Shown: positions 25,259 to 32,842, numbered from the stretch's first letter. The stretch is 41,508 bases of DNA from Kineosphaera limosa NBRC 100340 (GCF_000298215.1 NZ_BAHD01000037.1:1-41508); one strand, 5' to 3'. Notes: a model not told the origin generated them from the sequence alone. Numbers and translations: made by a program.

Positions 25259-26314
25259 ATGACCCAGCAGCTCATGGACGGCATCGACGCGCGCAGCGTG
25301 CAGACCCCGCGGTTGCGGGTCAACGTGCTGCACCACCACCAGCCCCAGCCGCCTGCCCACAGTGACGAACCGCCGGTCGTGTTCATCCACGGCAACTGCT
25401 CGTCCAGCCTGTTCTGGCAGCCGCTCATGCGCAGCCTGGGGCGCGAGTCGTACGCCATCGACCTGCGCGGCTTCGGCGAGTCCGAGACCAAACCGGTCGA
25501 CGCCACCCGCGGCCTGGGCGACTTCGCCGACGACGTGCTGGCAACCCTCGACGCGCTCGGCATCGAACGGGCGCACCTCGTCGGCTGGAGCATGGGTGCC
25601 GGCGTCGTGCAGCAGGTGCTGCTGACCCGACCGCAGGCCGTGGCGAGCCTGACGTTGCAGGCACCGGTGTCGCCGTTCGGCTTCGGGGGCACGGGGCCCG
25701 GCGGGCGGCTGCTGACCGACGACGGCGCGGGCACCGGCGGTGGGGGCGCCAACCCGCAGTTCGTGCAGGCCCTCGCCGAGGGCGACCGCGGCGACGGGCC
25801 GACGAGCCCGCGGGCGACCTATCGGGCGCTGTACGTGGCGCCGGGTCACACGGACGAGTTCGAGGACCTGTGGGTGACCTCGATGTTGACGACAGCGACG
25901 GGCCCAGACAACTACCCCGGCGACGGGAGCGCGAGTCAGAACTGGCCGGGCTTCGCCCCTGGTGACCGCGGGGTGCTCAACACGATGGCCCCGACGCACC
26001 TGAACCTCTCCGGCATCGTCGACGTGGGCAACAAGCCACCGATCCTGTGGATCCGCGGCACCGCCGACGCGATCGTCTCCGACGCCTCCGGGCTCGACCT
26101 CAACCAACTCGGCAAGCTCGGCGTCATCCCCGGCTGGCCCGGCGAGCAGAGCGCCCCGCCGCAGCCGATGATCGCCCAGACCCGCCAGGTGCTCGACGCC
26201 TACGCTGCCGCCGGTGGCCAGGTGCGCGAGATCGCCTGGGAGGGTGTCGGGCACTCCCCGCACCTGGAGCGCCCGCAGGAATTCCGCGCCGCCCTGCTGG
26301 AGCACATCGGCTGA
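25259..26314 (+). CDS. Alpha/beta hydrolase
   Basis: A 351-residue hydrolase with the full catalytic triad: nucleophile Ser111 in 'GWSMGAGVVQQ', acid Asp270 in 'IRGTADAIVSD', and His332 in 'EGVGHSPHLERPQEF'. The oxyanion-hole segment is 'VFIHGNCSSSLFWQPL'. A Gly-rich insertion follows strand 6 (about residues 138-165) where the cap domain begins, longer than in compact esterases. No signal peptide is seen, so it acts in the cytoplasm. GGGAG lies 5 nt upstream of the ATG. The substrate is unknown; esterases, epoxide hydrolases and haloperoxidase-like enzymes share this pattern. Confidence 0.88.
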   Translation: MTQQLMDGIDARSVQTPRLRVNVLHHHQPQPPAHSDEPPVVFIHGNCSSSLFWQPLMRSLGRESYAIDLRGFGESETKPVDATRGLGDFADDVLATLDALGIERAHLVGWSMGAGVVQQVLLTRPQAVASLTLQAPVSPFGFGGTGPGGRLLTDDGAGTGGGGANPQFVQALAEGDRGDGPTSPRATYRALYVAPGHTDEFEDLWVTSMLTTATGPDNYPGDGSASQNWPGFAPGDRGVLNTMAPTHLNLSGIVDVGNKPPILWIRGTADAIVSDASGLDLNQLGKLGVIPGWPGEQSAPPQPMIAQTRQVLDAYAAAGGQVREIAWEGVGHSPHLERPQEFRAALLEHIG

Positions 26315-26448
26315 CACTTTTCCCGACGACGCCCGCCCGCCGAAGCTCGCCCGTAGTGGCGCGGGGTGACGTGCGGGCGGCGGCGCGGGGTGGCGAGCGG
26401 GTGCCCGGGTCGGGGTCACGAGCGGGTGCCCTGGGCGAATGGCCGGTT

Positions 26449-26454
26449 TACGCT
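26449..26454 (+). promoter_or_regulatory. Leaderless -10 hexamer of the DUF4230 gene
   Basis: TACGCT lies 5 nt before the ATG at 26460, with no ribosome site. It argues for this start rather than the ATG at 26439. Confidence 0.45.
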
Positions 26455-26459
26455 GGTTC

Positions 26460-27113
26460 ATGCCCACATCGCGCCTGGTGGCCGCGGCTGCTGCCGCGCT
26501 CTGCGTCGTGCTGGCGCTGGTCATCATCGTGCCGCGCCTGACCTCCTCCTCAGAGCCCGACGATGCGCGCGGGCGGCCGGCGGTCGTGAAGTCCATCGAG
26601 GATCTGGGCGAGCTGAAGTCGGCGACCGCCAACCTGCAGATCGTCGTCGAGCTGGAGAACCGGGACGACGACCGGTGGCCGCGGTGGCTGCGGGGTAGCC
26701 GCACGCTGTTCATCGCCGCCGGCACTGTGGACGCCAGCGTCGACCTGCGCGCGATCAACCCCGAGGAGTTGACGGTCTCGCAGGACGGTCGCACCGCGAC
26801 GATCGTGCTGCCCAAGGCGGTGCTCTCCCCCGCGCGCCTGGACACAGAGCAGTCCCGCGTGTACGACACCGACCGTGGCCTGCTCGACCGGCTGCAGGAG
26901 GCCGCCGGGAGCCTGCCCGCCGACCCGCAGCCCCTGTACGCCGAGGCCACCCGGCAACTCGACGAGGCCGCGGCCGCCGACCCGCAACTGCGCATCCGCG
27001 CCGAGCAGAACGCGATCAGCACCCTCACCGGCCTCCTGCGCGGCCTGGGCTTCACCGACGTGCAGGTCACCATCCGCGACGGCGGCACCTCCGCCGAGGT
27101 CGCCACCTCCTAA
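26460..27113 (+). CDS. DUF4230 family membrane-anchored protein
   Basis: A 217-residue protein with an N-terminal membrane anchor ('LVAAAAAALCVVLALVIIVP', residues ~5-25) and an extracytoplasmic mixed alpha/beta domain matching the DUF4230 pattern: 'VVKSIEDLGELKSATANLQI' at its start, 'TLFIAAGTVDASVDL' in the middle, and a C-terminal 'RAEQNAISTLTGLLRGLGF'. Function is unknown for the family. ATG 26460 fits the leaderless hexamer, and ATG 26439 would add seven residues. It converges with the VOC gene across the repeat array. Confidence 0.8.
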   Translation: MPTSRLVAAAAAALCVVLALVIIVPRLTSSSEPDDARGRPAVVKSIEDLGELKSATANLQIVVELENRDDDRWPRWLRGSRTLFIAAGTVDASVDLRAINPEELTVSQDGRTATIVLPKAVLSPARLDTEQSRVYDTDRGLLDRLQEAAGSLPADPQPLYAEATRQLDEAAAADPQLRIRAEQNAISTLTGLLRGLGFTDVQVTIRDGGTSAEVATS

Positions 27114-27150
27114 CCCGCGCCGCTCCCCAGCCCCCTAGCTCCCCCGCGCC

Positions 27151-27690
27151 GACCGTCGCGGTCCCTGGGCGGCACCACCCACCCTCCGCCGACCGTCGCG
27201 GTCCCTGCCGACCGGTGCGGTTGCAACCGCAACCCTGGGCAACAAGCGCCACCGCCAAGGAGCGAGACCCGAGACCCCGCTGACCAAGCGACAGCCAAGG
27301 GACCAGCGGCACCACCCCGCCCCAGCGACCGTCGCGGTCCCTGCCGACGGGCGCGGTCGCAACCGCAACCCTGGGCAGGGAGCGCCACCGCCAAGGAGCG
27401 AGACCCGAGACTCCGGCTGACAAGAGGCCGCCGCGAGACGGGCGGCACCACCCCACCCTCCACCGACCGTCGCGGTCCCTGCGACTCCCACGGCCGCCGA
27501 CCGTCGCGGTCCCTGCCGACCGATGCGGTCGCAACCGCAACCCTGGGCAGGGAGCGCCACCGCCGAGGGGCGAGACCAGAGACCCCGGCTGACCCAGGAG
27601 CCGCCGCAGGACGCGCGGCACCACCCCACCCCCGCCGACCGTCGCGGTCCCTGCCGACGGGCGCGGTCGCAACCACAACCCTCGGCAGCG
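27151..27690. repeat. Non-coding array of 136-138-bp imperfect tandem repeats
   Basis: The 17-mer GACCGTCGCGGTCCCTG occurs exactly six times, beginning at 27151, 27191, 27327, 27465, 27499 and 27637 (steps 40, 136, 138, 34, 138). In the four long units (27191, 27327, 27499, 27637) it is followed by a GCGGTYGCAACC block and then CAACCCT.GGCA. Most units end with a GGCACCACCC block. The 40- and 34-bp steps are internally deleted units. GCGGTTGCAACCGC in the first long unit is a perfect palindrome. The array fills the gap between the convergent DUF4230 and VOC genes. Open frames across it only reflect the composition. Confidence 0.9.
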
Positions 27691-27780
27691 AGCGCGACCG
27701 CCGAGCCGAGGGCCGCGCGCGGGCTGAGGAACTGGCCTGGGCAGAGAGCGGGCAGGGCAGAGGGTGGGGCGCTGGGTGGG

Positions 27781-28149
27781 TCAGTGGTGTTCGGCGAGGC
27801 AGAACTCGTTGCCTTCGGGGTCGCGCAGCACGGTCCAGGTGATGCCGAATTCGCTGTGGTCGCTGACGTGGGTCGCGCCGAGGGCGACGAGCCGCTCGAC
27901 CTCGGCGGAGCGGTCGGCACACTCCAGGTCCAGATGCATACGGTTCTTGGCGGTCTTGCCTTCGGGGACGGCGAGAAACAGGTAGGCCAGATCGTTCGAG
28001 CGCGGCCACATGCCGATGGCGCCCACGAACTGTGCGGGCGTGCCCTCCGGCAAGGTGTCCACCGGGCGGCCCGTGACCCCGGACCAGAACCGGACCTGCG
28101 CGGCCGGGTCGGCGCAGTCGAACGTGATCGTGCGAGGCGTTGCGGTCAT
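27781..28149 (-). CDS. VOC family protein (glyoxalase-like)
   Basis: A 122-residue single-chain VOC protein. It opens with 'TITFDCADPAAQVRFWSGVT', has 'RMHLDLECADRSAEVERLV' as the second module and ends with 'WTVLRDPEGNEFCLAEH', the D-P-E-G-N-E-F-C signature of the glyoxalase-like (PF18029-type) subgroup. His in RMHLDL and Glu in NEFC are plausible metal ligands. AAGGAG lies 7 nt upstream of the ATG and is inside the switch-like leader described at 28157-28220. It is transcribed alone, towards the repeat array. Confidence 0.85.
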   Translation of the reverse strand: MTATPRTITFDCADPAAQVRFWSGVTGRPVDTLPEGTPAQFVGAIGMWPRSNDLAYLFLAVPEGKTAKNRMHLDLECADRSAEVERLVALGATHVSDHSEFGITWTVLRDPEGNEFCLAEHH

Positions 28150-28156
28150 CGCGAGT

Positions 28157-28220
28157 CTCCTTGGGTCAAGGGAATGTCGGTCGCGGGAAGCTCCCGCTGC
28201 TCGTCAGCCTGTTCCCTGAC
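28157..28220 (-). promoter_or_regulatory. Switch-like leader of the VOC gene (possible translational riboswitch)
   Basis: Read on the minus strand, GTCAGGGAA (28220-28212) can pair with TTCCCTTGAC (28174-28165) with a one-base bulge, enclosing a perfect hairpin GCGGGA-loop-TCCCGC (28197-28183). Two competing pairings exist: GTCAG (28220-28216) with CTGAC (28207-28203), and CCTTG (28171-28167) with CAAGG (28163-28159), which would hide the ribosome site. The strand that closes the outer stem is thus the one that would otherwise mask the Shine-Dalgarno. It matches no riboswitch class I can recognise. Confidence 0.4.
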
Positions 28221-28289
28221 ACCGTGGCAGAGTCCACCCGCGCTCCGACGAAGAACCCCGGGCGGCGGCCTCACTGCTCGGACGGTCGG

Positions 28290-28295
28290 TAGCGT
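28290..28295 (+). promoter_or_regulatory. Candidate -10 hexamer of mtnA
   Basis: TAGCGT, 29 nt upstream of the mtnA ATG. The short leader would contain the GAAGGGAAGG ribosome site. No clear -35. Confidence 0.35.
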
Positions 28296-28324
28296 GGTCG
28301 CACCGCGACGAAGGGAAGGCGACG

Positions 28325-29404
28325 ATGGCCGAGGCCGACAACCACCGGCAACCCGACGACCCTCCCGTGCAGTTTCGGGCCCTCGAATGGGTGCCGCAGC
28401 CCGCGCACCTGCGCCTACTCGACCAGCGCGAACTGCCGCGCCGCGAGACCTACCTGCAGATCACCGAGGTCGACGCGCTGGTGGCGGCGATCGTGACGCT
28501 TGCGGTGCGCGGCGCCCCGGCGCTGGGGGCCGCGGGCGCGCTCGGTGTGGTCGTCGCCCTCGAGCAAGCAGAGCGGGAGGGATGGGACGAGTCGCGGCTG
28601 CGCGCCGAGATCGACCGGATCCGCGACGCGCGACCCACGGCGGTGAACCTCGCGTGGGGGGTCGACGAGGCGCTCGGGCGGCGGGCCGACGGACGGGAGG
28701 CGGTGTTGGCGGCGGCGCTGCAGATCGTCGCCGACGACGAGGCGGCCAATCGCGAACTGTCGCGGGTCGGCGCCGACTGGCTCCTGGCTCGCACGGGCCG
28801 CGAACGGCTGCGGATCGTCACCCACTGCAACACCGGCGCGCTCGCGACGACCGCCTGGGGCACTGCCTACGGCATCATCCACGAGTTGTACACCCGCGGG
28901 GCCGTCGACCTCGTCTACGCCGACGAGACCCGGCCGCTGCTGCAAGGCGCGCGGCTGACCAGCTGGGAACTGACCCGCGACGGCATCGAGCATGTCGTGC
29001 AGGCTGACGGCGCGGCGGCCAGCACGATTCTGCGCGGCCTGGCCGACGCGGCGATCATCGGCGCCGACCGCATCGCCGCCAACGCAGACACCGCCAACAA
29101 GATCGGCTCTGTCGCGCTCGCTCTGGCCTGCGCGCGGGCCGGCATTCCGTTCGTCGTTGCCGCCCCGAGCTCCACGGTGGATCTGCGCACCCCCTCCGGA
29201 GCGCAGATTCGCATCGAGGAGCGCGACGGCGCCGAGGTCGTGACCTTCGACGGGGCCGCGATCGCGCCACCGGGCACCCGCGGCTTCAACCCCGCCTTCG
29301 ACGTCACGCCTGCCGACCTCATCGCCGCCGTTGTCACCGAGCACGGGGTCGTCGAGCCGGCCAGGGATCCCGATCCGCGGATCATGGAACGCATCGCCGG
29401 CTGA
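28325..29404 (+). CDS. mtnA: S-methyl-5-thioribose-1-phosphate isomerase
   Basis: A 359-residue enzyme of the methionine salvage pathway that isomerises methylthioribose-1-phosphate to methylthioribulose-1-phosphate. Catalytic Cys168 ('VTHCNTGALATTAWGTAYG') and Asp248 ('IIGADRIAANADTANKIG') are both present, 8 positions later than in B. subtilis MtnA. 'VRGAPALGAAGALGVVVA' and 'TRPLLQGARLTSWEL' are diagnostic and separate it from the related eIF2B and ribose-1,5-bisphosphate isomerase groups. No other salvage gene (mtnB, C, D, K or P) is nearby. Confidence 0.93.
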   Translation: MAEADNHRQPDDPPVQFRALEWVPQPAHLRLLDQRELPRRETYLQITEVDALVAAIVTLAVRGAPALGAAGALGVVVALEQAEREGWDESRLRAEIDRIRDARPTAVNLAWGVDEALGRRADGREAVLAAALQIVADDEAANRELSRVGADWLLARTGRERLRIVTHCNTGALATTAWGTAYGIIHELYTRGAVDLVYADETRPLLQGARLTSWELTRDGIEHVVQADGAAASTILRGLADAAIIGADRIAANADTANKIGSVALALACARAGIPFVVAAPSSTVDLRTPSGAQIRIEERDGAEVVTFDGAAIAPPGTRGFNPAFDVTPADLIAAVVTEHGVVEPARDPDPRIMERIAG

Positions 29405-29476
29405 CACCGACCCCGCGAACCGCCCCCGAACCGGCTGAAGCCGACCCGGCGAGCCGGCCCCTGTCGCAGCTCGCAG

Positions 29477-29516
29477 GGTCGGCGACTCGAGGCCGGCACC
29501 CTAAGGTCGGCGACTC
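29477..29516. repeat. Direct repeat at the CPBP gene end
   Basis: GGTCGGCGACTC occurs at 29477-29488 and 29505-29516 (period 28); the second copy runs into the minus-strand CPBP stop codon. The 110-nt convergent gap between mtnA and the CPBP gene otherwise shows no clear hairpin. Confidence 0.6.
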
Positions 29517-30408
29517 ACGGACGCAGGCCGGCCAGGGACGGGTCGGGGGTGCCCATGCGCTTGTAGCGCCGCAGGCCCCACAGGCCGATGGCGGTGTAGA
29601 GCGCCCCGATGACCACCCACGCCACGGGGCCTTCCACGTTCAGCCCGAGCAGAGCGCAGACGAGCACGCCGACATGGCTGCCCCCGTGGATGCCGACAGC
29701 GGTCCACAGCGAGCCGGTGACCAGGCGCAGTGCGGCGGCCGCGAGCCCGAAGCCGAACGGCCAGGCGAGGTAGAGCACGCGTTCGAGCAGGCCCTCCTGC
29801 CCACCGGCGGAGATCAGGTGAATCAGGCCGAAGAAGATCGAGCTGATCCAGACGGCGGCGATGACGCCGCGGCGCTGCAGCGTGTTGATCATGGCGCCGC
29901 GGTAGATGAACTCCTCGGGGATGCCCTGCAGCAGGAAGGCCTGACCGAGGGCCACGAAGATGAACATCGCCGTAGGAACGCCACCGAAGTCCGGCTCCCC
30001 GCGCAACAGCCCGAGCGGCCCGAGCGCCCCGGCCACCACGACGGTGATGACCACGCTGATGACGATGCCGATGAACAACCCCGGCAGGGCGAGCCGATCC
30101 CAGGTGATCCCGTAGTCGCGCAACCGCACCCGGTCGACCTGCCGGGCGAACACCAGGAGCAACCCCAGCGCGACCAGTGTGGTCAGCGCATAGGCCACCC
30201 CGATCATCACCACGGCCAACGGGCCACCCGAGGCGTTGGCCTCGCGCGCCAGGTCGGACAGCCCCGGCAGCTGAAAGACCAGCGCCGGCAGGAAGATCGA
30301 GGTCAGCAGAATGAGGAACAACAGCACGAGTCGGACGATCTCGGGCAAACGCGGGTTGGTGACTGCGGGTCTCTCGTGGGAGCCGGAGGGTGCGGCAGGG
30401 GTGGTCAT
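29515..30408 (-). CDS. CPBP family intramembrane metalloprotease (Abi-like)
   Basis: A 297-residue membrane protein with about eight transmembrane helices. All CPBP motifs are present: motif 1 Glu165-Glu166 and Arg in 'GIPEEFIYRGAMIN', motif 2 with His197 in 'FFGLIHLIS', and motif 3 in 'GIHGGSHVGVL'. Such proteins are thought to be site-2-protease-like or prenyl-protein proteases; bacteriocin self-immunity is known for some. The first 28 residues are polar. ATG 30408 was chosen because upstream frame sequence is non-family and Arg/Gly-rich. It is divergent from a two-component system, with an operator-like palindrome between. Confidence 0.88.
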   Translation of the reverse strand: MTTPAAPSGSHERPAVTNPRLPEIVRLVLLFLILLTSIFLPALVFQLPGLSDLAREANASGGPLAVVMIGVAYALTTLVALGLLLVFARQVDRVRLRDYGITWDRLALPGLFIGIVISVVITVVVAGALGPLGLLRGEPDFGGVPTAMFIFVALGQAFLLQGIPEEFIYRGAMINTLQRRGVIAAVWISSIFFGLIHLISAGGQEGLLERVLYLAWPFGFGLAAAALRLVTGSLWTAVGIHGGSHVGVLVCALLGLNVEGPVAWVVIGALYTAIGLWGLRRYKRMGTPDPSLAGLRP

Positions 30409-30449
30409 GCCCACCAGCCAACCAACGCGGCGATCCGCCCGCTGCCCCC

Positions 30450-30517
30450 TGCGGTCACGACCGGACCGGCGGCACCCATGACCGTGGTCACGGGTGGAAC
30501 ATGACGCGGTGACCGCA
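30450..30517. promoter_or_regulatory. Nested palindromes between divergent CPBP and kinase genes
   Basis: TGCGGTCAC (30450-30458) and GTGACCGCA (30509-30517) are perfect inverted arms; TGACC-GT-GGTCA (30479-30490) lies almost exactly in the middle. The half-site GGTCAC/GTGACC therefore occurs three times. Its position in a 149-nt divergent promoter region suggests an operator, possibly for the adjacent LuxR-type regulator. Confidence 0.4.
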
Positions 30518-30545
30518 GGCACGCCCGCCTGCACCTGCACGTCTC

Positions 30546-30551
30546 TAGGCT
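30546..30551 (+). promoter_or_regulatory. Leaderless -10 hexamer of the second two-component operon
   Basis: TAGGCT is 6 nt upstream of the ATG at 30558, with no ribosome site between. Confidence 0.45.
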
Positions 30552-30557
30552 CTTGGC

Positions 30558-31970
30558 ATGAGCTCGACGTCCGCACCTTTGCCGGCCCCACCGGCCTCCG
30601 GCAGCACATCGACGCCCCGCTCACGGTCCACCCCGACCTCACCGGCGAGGCTCAACTCACCGGTGAGGTCGACCTCACCGGCGAGCGCTAGCGGAGCCGT
30701 GCTCGGCTTGCGCTCGTGGCTGCCGGACGCGCTGGTCGCGCTCTCGTGCGTCGCGGCCCTGCTCACGGTGCCGACCGCGTGGCAGGTCAACCGATGGCTG
30801 GTGGTGCCCGTGGTCGTCGGTGTCAGTGGTGCCTGGCTGCTGTGGCTGCTGCGCCGCCGAGCCGCGCGTGAACCCCGCGCCGCGAGCTCGGGGGCTGTCG
30901 TGGCGTCGACCTCGTGGAACGGGCCGGCGTTCGCGGCGGTCGTCGGGGTGGCGTTCTTGGCGTCCGACGGCGCGATGGTGCTGCCGCTCGTGCTCGTCGC
31001 GGCGCTGGTCGTCGTGCTCGACCGCGGAATGAGTTGGGGCGCTGGCTATCTCGCCGTTCTTGTGGTGGGCAGCGCGGCGGTCATGCGGTGGGGTCATGGC
31101 GTCGGCTGGCTGAGCGTTCTCGTGCAGGTGCTGGCGCTGGTGCTGATGATGTCGTTCGGCCTCGCCTACGCGGGTCTGCTGCGGCACAGCGAACGGATGC
31201 GGGCCGAGCGAGCCGACGCGGTCGACGAACTCGACCGCGCGAACACCGCGCTCCGAGAAGCCAACGCGCAGCTGCGTCGTTCCGCCGCGTTGGAGCGCGA
31301 TCTCGTGCTCGCGCGGGAGCGGGCGCGCGCCGCCGGAGAGCTGCATGACGGGCTCGGGCATCGACTCACGGTGGTGACGATGTCGTTGGACTTCGCCGAG
31401 CGGATGCGCGAGCGCGACCCCGAACGGGCCTGGCAGGAGGTTCGCGGTGCCCGCGAGCAGACGACCGAGGCGATGAGCCAGATGCGGATGTGGGTGCGCG
31501 CGCTGCATCCGGTCGACGTTGCCGGCCTGACCGATGTCGCGGCCTTCGACGCGATCGCGCAGGCGTTCCGCGGGACCGGCCTCGACGTGCGGATCAGCCA
31601 TCAGGGCAGCTCGCGGCCGCTGCCGACGGAGGTCTCGTTGCTGTGTCATCGCGCCGTGCAGGAGGGGCTGACCAACGCGCTGCGGCACGCCCGCGCCACC
31701 CGCGTCGACATCGCCCTCGAGGTAAGCGCCGATCGGCTGTCGATAAGTTTGCACGACAACGGAGTTGGGCTCGGAGACGCAGGTGAGGGGTTCGGCCTGC
31801 GGGGCCTGCGTGAGCGTGCCGAGGCACTCGGCGGGCGGGCCGGTGTCGAAAGCGCGGGGGCCGGCACGACCCTCACGATCGAGGTGCCGCTGCCCCGGGC
31901 CGGCGACCCTGTGGGGTCGCGCGGCGTCTCCGTCGGCGACGGCGTCTTGCGGGCAGGCGCCGCGCGATGA
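30558..31970 (+). CDS. Sensor histidine kinase (HisKA_3 type)
   Basis: A 470-residue membrane kinase. The N-terminal 47 residues are Ser/Thr/Pro-rich and encoded over an 18-bp palindromic repeat; five or six transmembrane segments follow (residues ~55-215), then a coiled coil ('AVDELDRANTALREANAQLR'), the phospho-acceptor His263 in 'AAGELHDGLGHRLTVV', and an HATPase domain ('GLTNALRHARATR', 'DNGVGLGDAGEGFGLRGL'). The ATG is supported by the -10 hexamer; GTG 30699, preceded by GGAG, would give a start without the odd N-terminus. It is coupled to the regulator by ATGA. Confidence 0.9.
   Translation: MSSTSAPLPAPPASGSTSTPRSRSTPTSPARLNSPVRSTSPASASGAVLGLRSWLPDALVALSCVAALLTVPTAWQVNRWLVVPVVVGVSGAWLLWLLRRRAAREPRAASSGAVVASTSWNGPAFAAVVGVAFLASDGAMVLPLVLVAALVVVLDRGMSWGAGYLAVLVVGSAAVMRWGHGVGWLSVLVQVLALVLMMSFGLAYAGLLRHSERMRAERADAVDELDRANTALREANAQLRRSAALERDLVLARERARAAGELHDGLGHRLTVVTMSLDFAERMRERDPERAWQEVRGAREQTTEAMSQMRMWVRALHPVDVAGLTDVAAFDAIAQAFRGTGLDVRISHQGSSRPLPTEVSLLCHRAVQEGLTNALRHARATRVDIALEVSADRLSISLHDNGVGLGDAGEGFGLRGLRERAEALGGRAGVESAGAGTTLTIEVPLPRAGDPVGSRGVSVGDGVLRAGAAR
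30638..30685. repeat. Three palindromes at 18-bp spacing in the kinase 5' end
   Basis: CTCACCGG[C/T]GAG occurs at 30638-30649, 30656-30667 and 30674-30685, exactly 18 bp apart; the middle copy is a perfect 12-bp palindrome. In the kinase frame it encodes S-P-(A/V) units, but regular spacing of palindromes on nearly two helical turns also fits a cooperative operator if translation starts at the GTG at 30699. Confidence 0.75.
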
Positions 31971-32617
31971 CGACGGTGCTCATCGTCGACGACCAGCAAC
32001 TACTGCGCCGTGGCCTGCGGCTCCTGCTGGAGACGGTGTCCGGGGTCGAGGTCGTCGGCGAGGCCGCGGACGGCCGGGAGGCGTTGGCGGTCGTCGCAGC
32101 CACGGGGCCGCAGGTCGTGCTCTGCGATGCGCGGATGCCGGTCATGGACGGCGTCGCCTTCGTCGCCGAAGCCGCGCGCAGCTACCCGAAGATGCCGGTC
32201 ATCGTGTTGACGACGTTCGACGACGAGACGCTGGTGCAGCAGGCGCTGGCGGCCGGGGCCGCGGGGTTCCTGCTCAAGGACAGCTCCCCCGAGGCCCTCG
32301 CCGACGCGATTCATGCCGCGGCTCAGGGCGGGCTCGTCGTCGACCCGCGCGTTGCGCGCGCCGCCCTCACGGCCCGAAACACGGGGCGATCGACGGCCGC
32401 CACCGCGGCACAGGATCCTCTCGCGGTGCTCACCGCCACCGAACGGCTCGTCGCCGAACAGGTGGCCCGCGGCGCCACGAACGCCGAGATCGCCGCCGTC
32501 CTCGTGCTCGCCGAGGGCACGGTCAAGAACCACGTCTCGGCCTTGCTCCGCAAACTCGGTGCCCGCGACCGCACCGCCCTGGCGCTCCTGATCTACGAAG
32601 CCCTGCACCAAGGGTGA
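31967..32617 (+). CDS. NarL/FixJ-type response regulator
   Basis: A 216-residue regulator paired with the upstream kinase (ATGA overlap, 31967-31970). Receiver domain: 'VLIVDDQQLLRRGLRLLL', phospho-acceptor Asp54 in 'VVLCDARMPVMDG', 'VIVLTTFDDET' and Lys in 'GFLLKDSSPEAL'. The LuxR helix-turn-helix at the C-terminus is somewhat divergent: 'LTATERLVAEQVARGATNAE' then 'EGTVKNHVSALLRKLGARDR'. It is not closely like the other regulator in the window (19143-19814). Confidence 0.93.
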   Translation: MTTVLIVDDQQLLRRGLRLLLETVSGVEVVGEAADGREALAVVAATGPQVVLCDARMPVMDGVAFVAEAARSYPKMPVIVLTTFDDETLVQQALAAGAAGFLLKDSSPEALADAIHAAAQGGLVVDPRVARAALTARNTGRSTAATAAQDPLAVLTATERLVAEQVARGATNAEIAAVLVLAEGTVKNHVSALLRKLGARDRTALALLIYEALHQG

Positions 32618-32650
32618 GCCCAAGCCCGACCGAGAGCTCGGCGGGCCAGG

Positions 32651-32758
32651 CGTAGCGGATTCTTGACGTACTCGCGCCCCTACCCGGCGATAGCCCAGGC
32701 CGCTGACCTGCGGTTTCAAAATCGGCCGTAGTCGCGGGTACGTCGAGAATCCGCTACG
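32651..32758. repeat. Long inverted repeat (REP/MITE-like hairpin or terminator)
   Basis: A 26-bp arm (32651-32676, beginning CGTAGCGGATTCT) is repeated inverted at 32733-32758 with two differences, both of which give G-U pairs in RNA. The 56-nt loop adds a further CTAC/GTAG pairing (32680-32683 with 32728-32731). It lies in the 225-nt gap between the convergent response regulator and carboxylase genes. It may be a bidirectional terminator or one copy of a dispersed palindromic element. Confidence 0.75.
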
Positions 32759-32842
32759 TCCGGCGAAACCCCGCCCGACCAAGGCACCGAAAGACGCCCC
32801 TTGTTGCCTGCCGAGTGGTTGAGGGGGGGACGAATTGGGGAT

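Noticed and set aside
27151-27690. CRISPR array
   Set aside because: Spacing is irregular (34-138 bp), the presumed spacers are themselves conserved, and no cas genes are present.
27067-28009. Overlapping minus-strand frames with repeated G-T-A-T-V-G-G units over the repeat array
   Set aside because: Several frames are open at once because of the composition; unit lengths of 136, 138, 34 and 40 do not keep one frame, so a repeat protein is unlikely.
28157-28220. A known SAM, SAM-IV, cobalamin or TPP riboswitch, suggested by nearby mtnA
   Set aside because: None of the conserved boxes of these classes could be found on either strand, and the element is on the strand opposite to mtnA.
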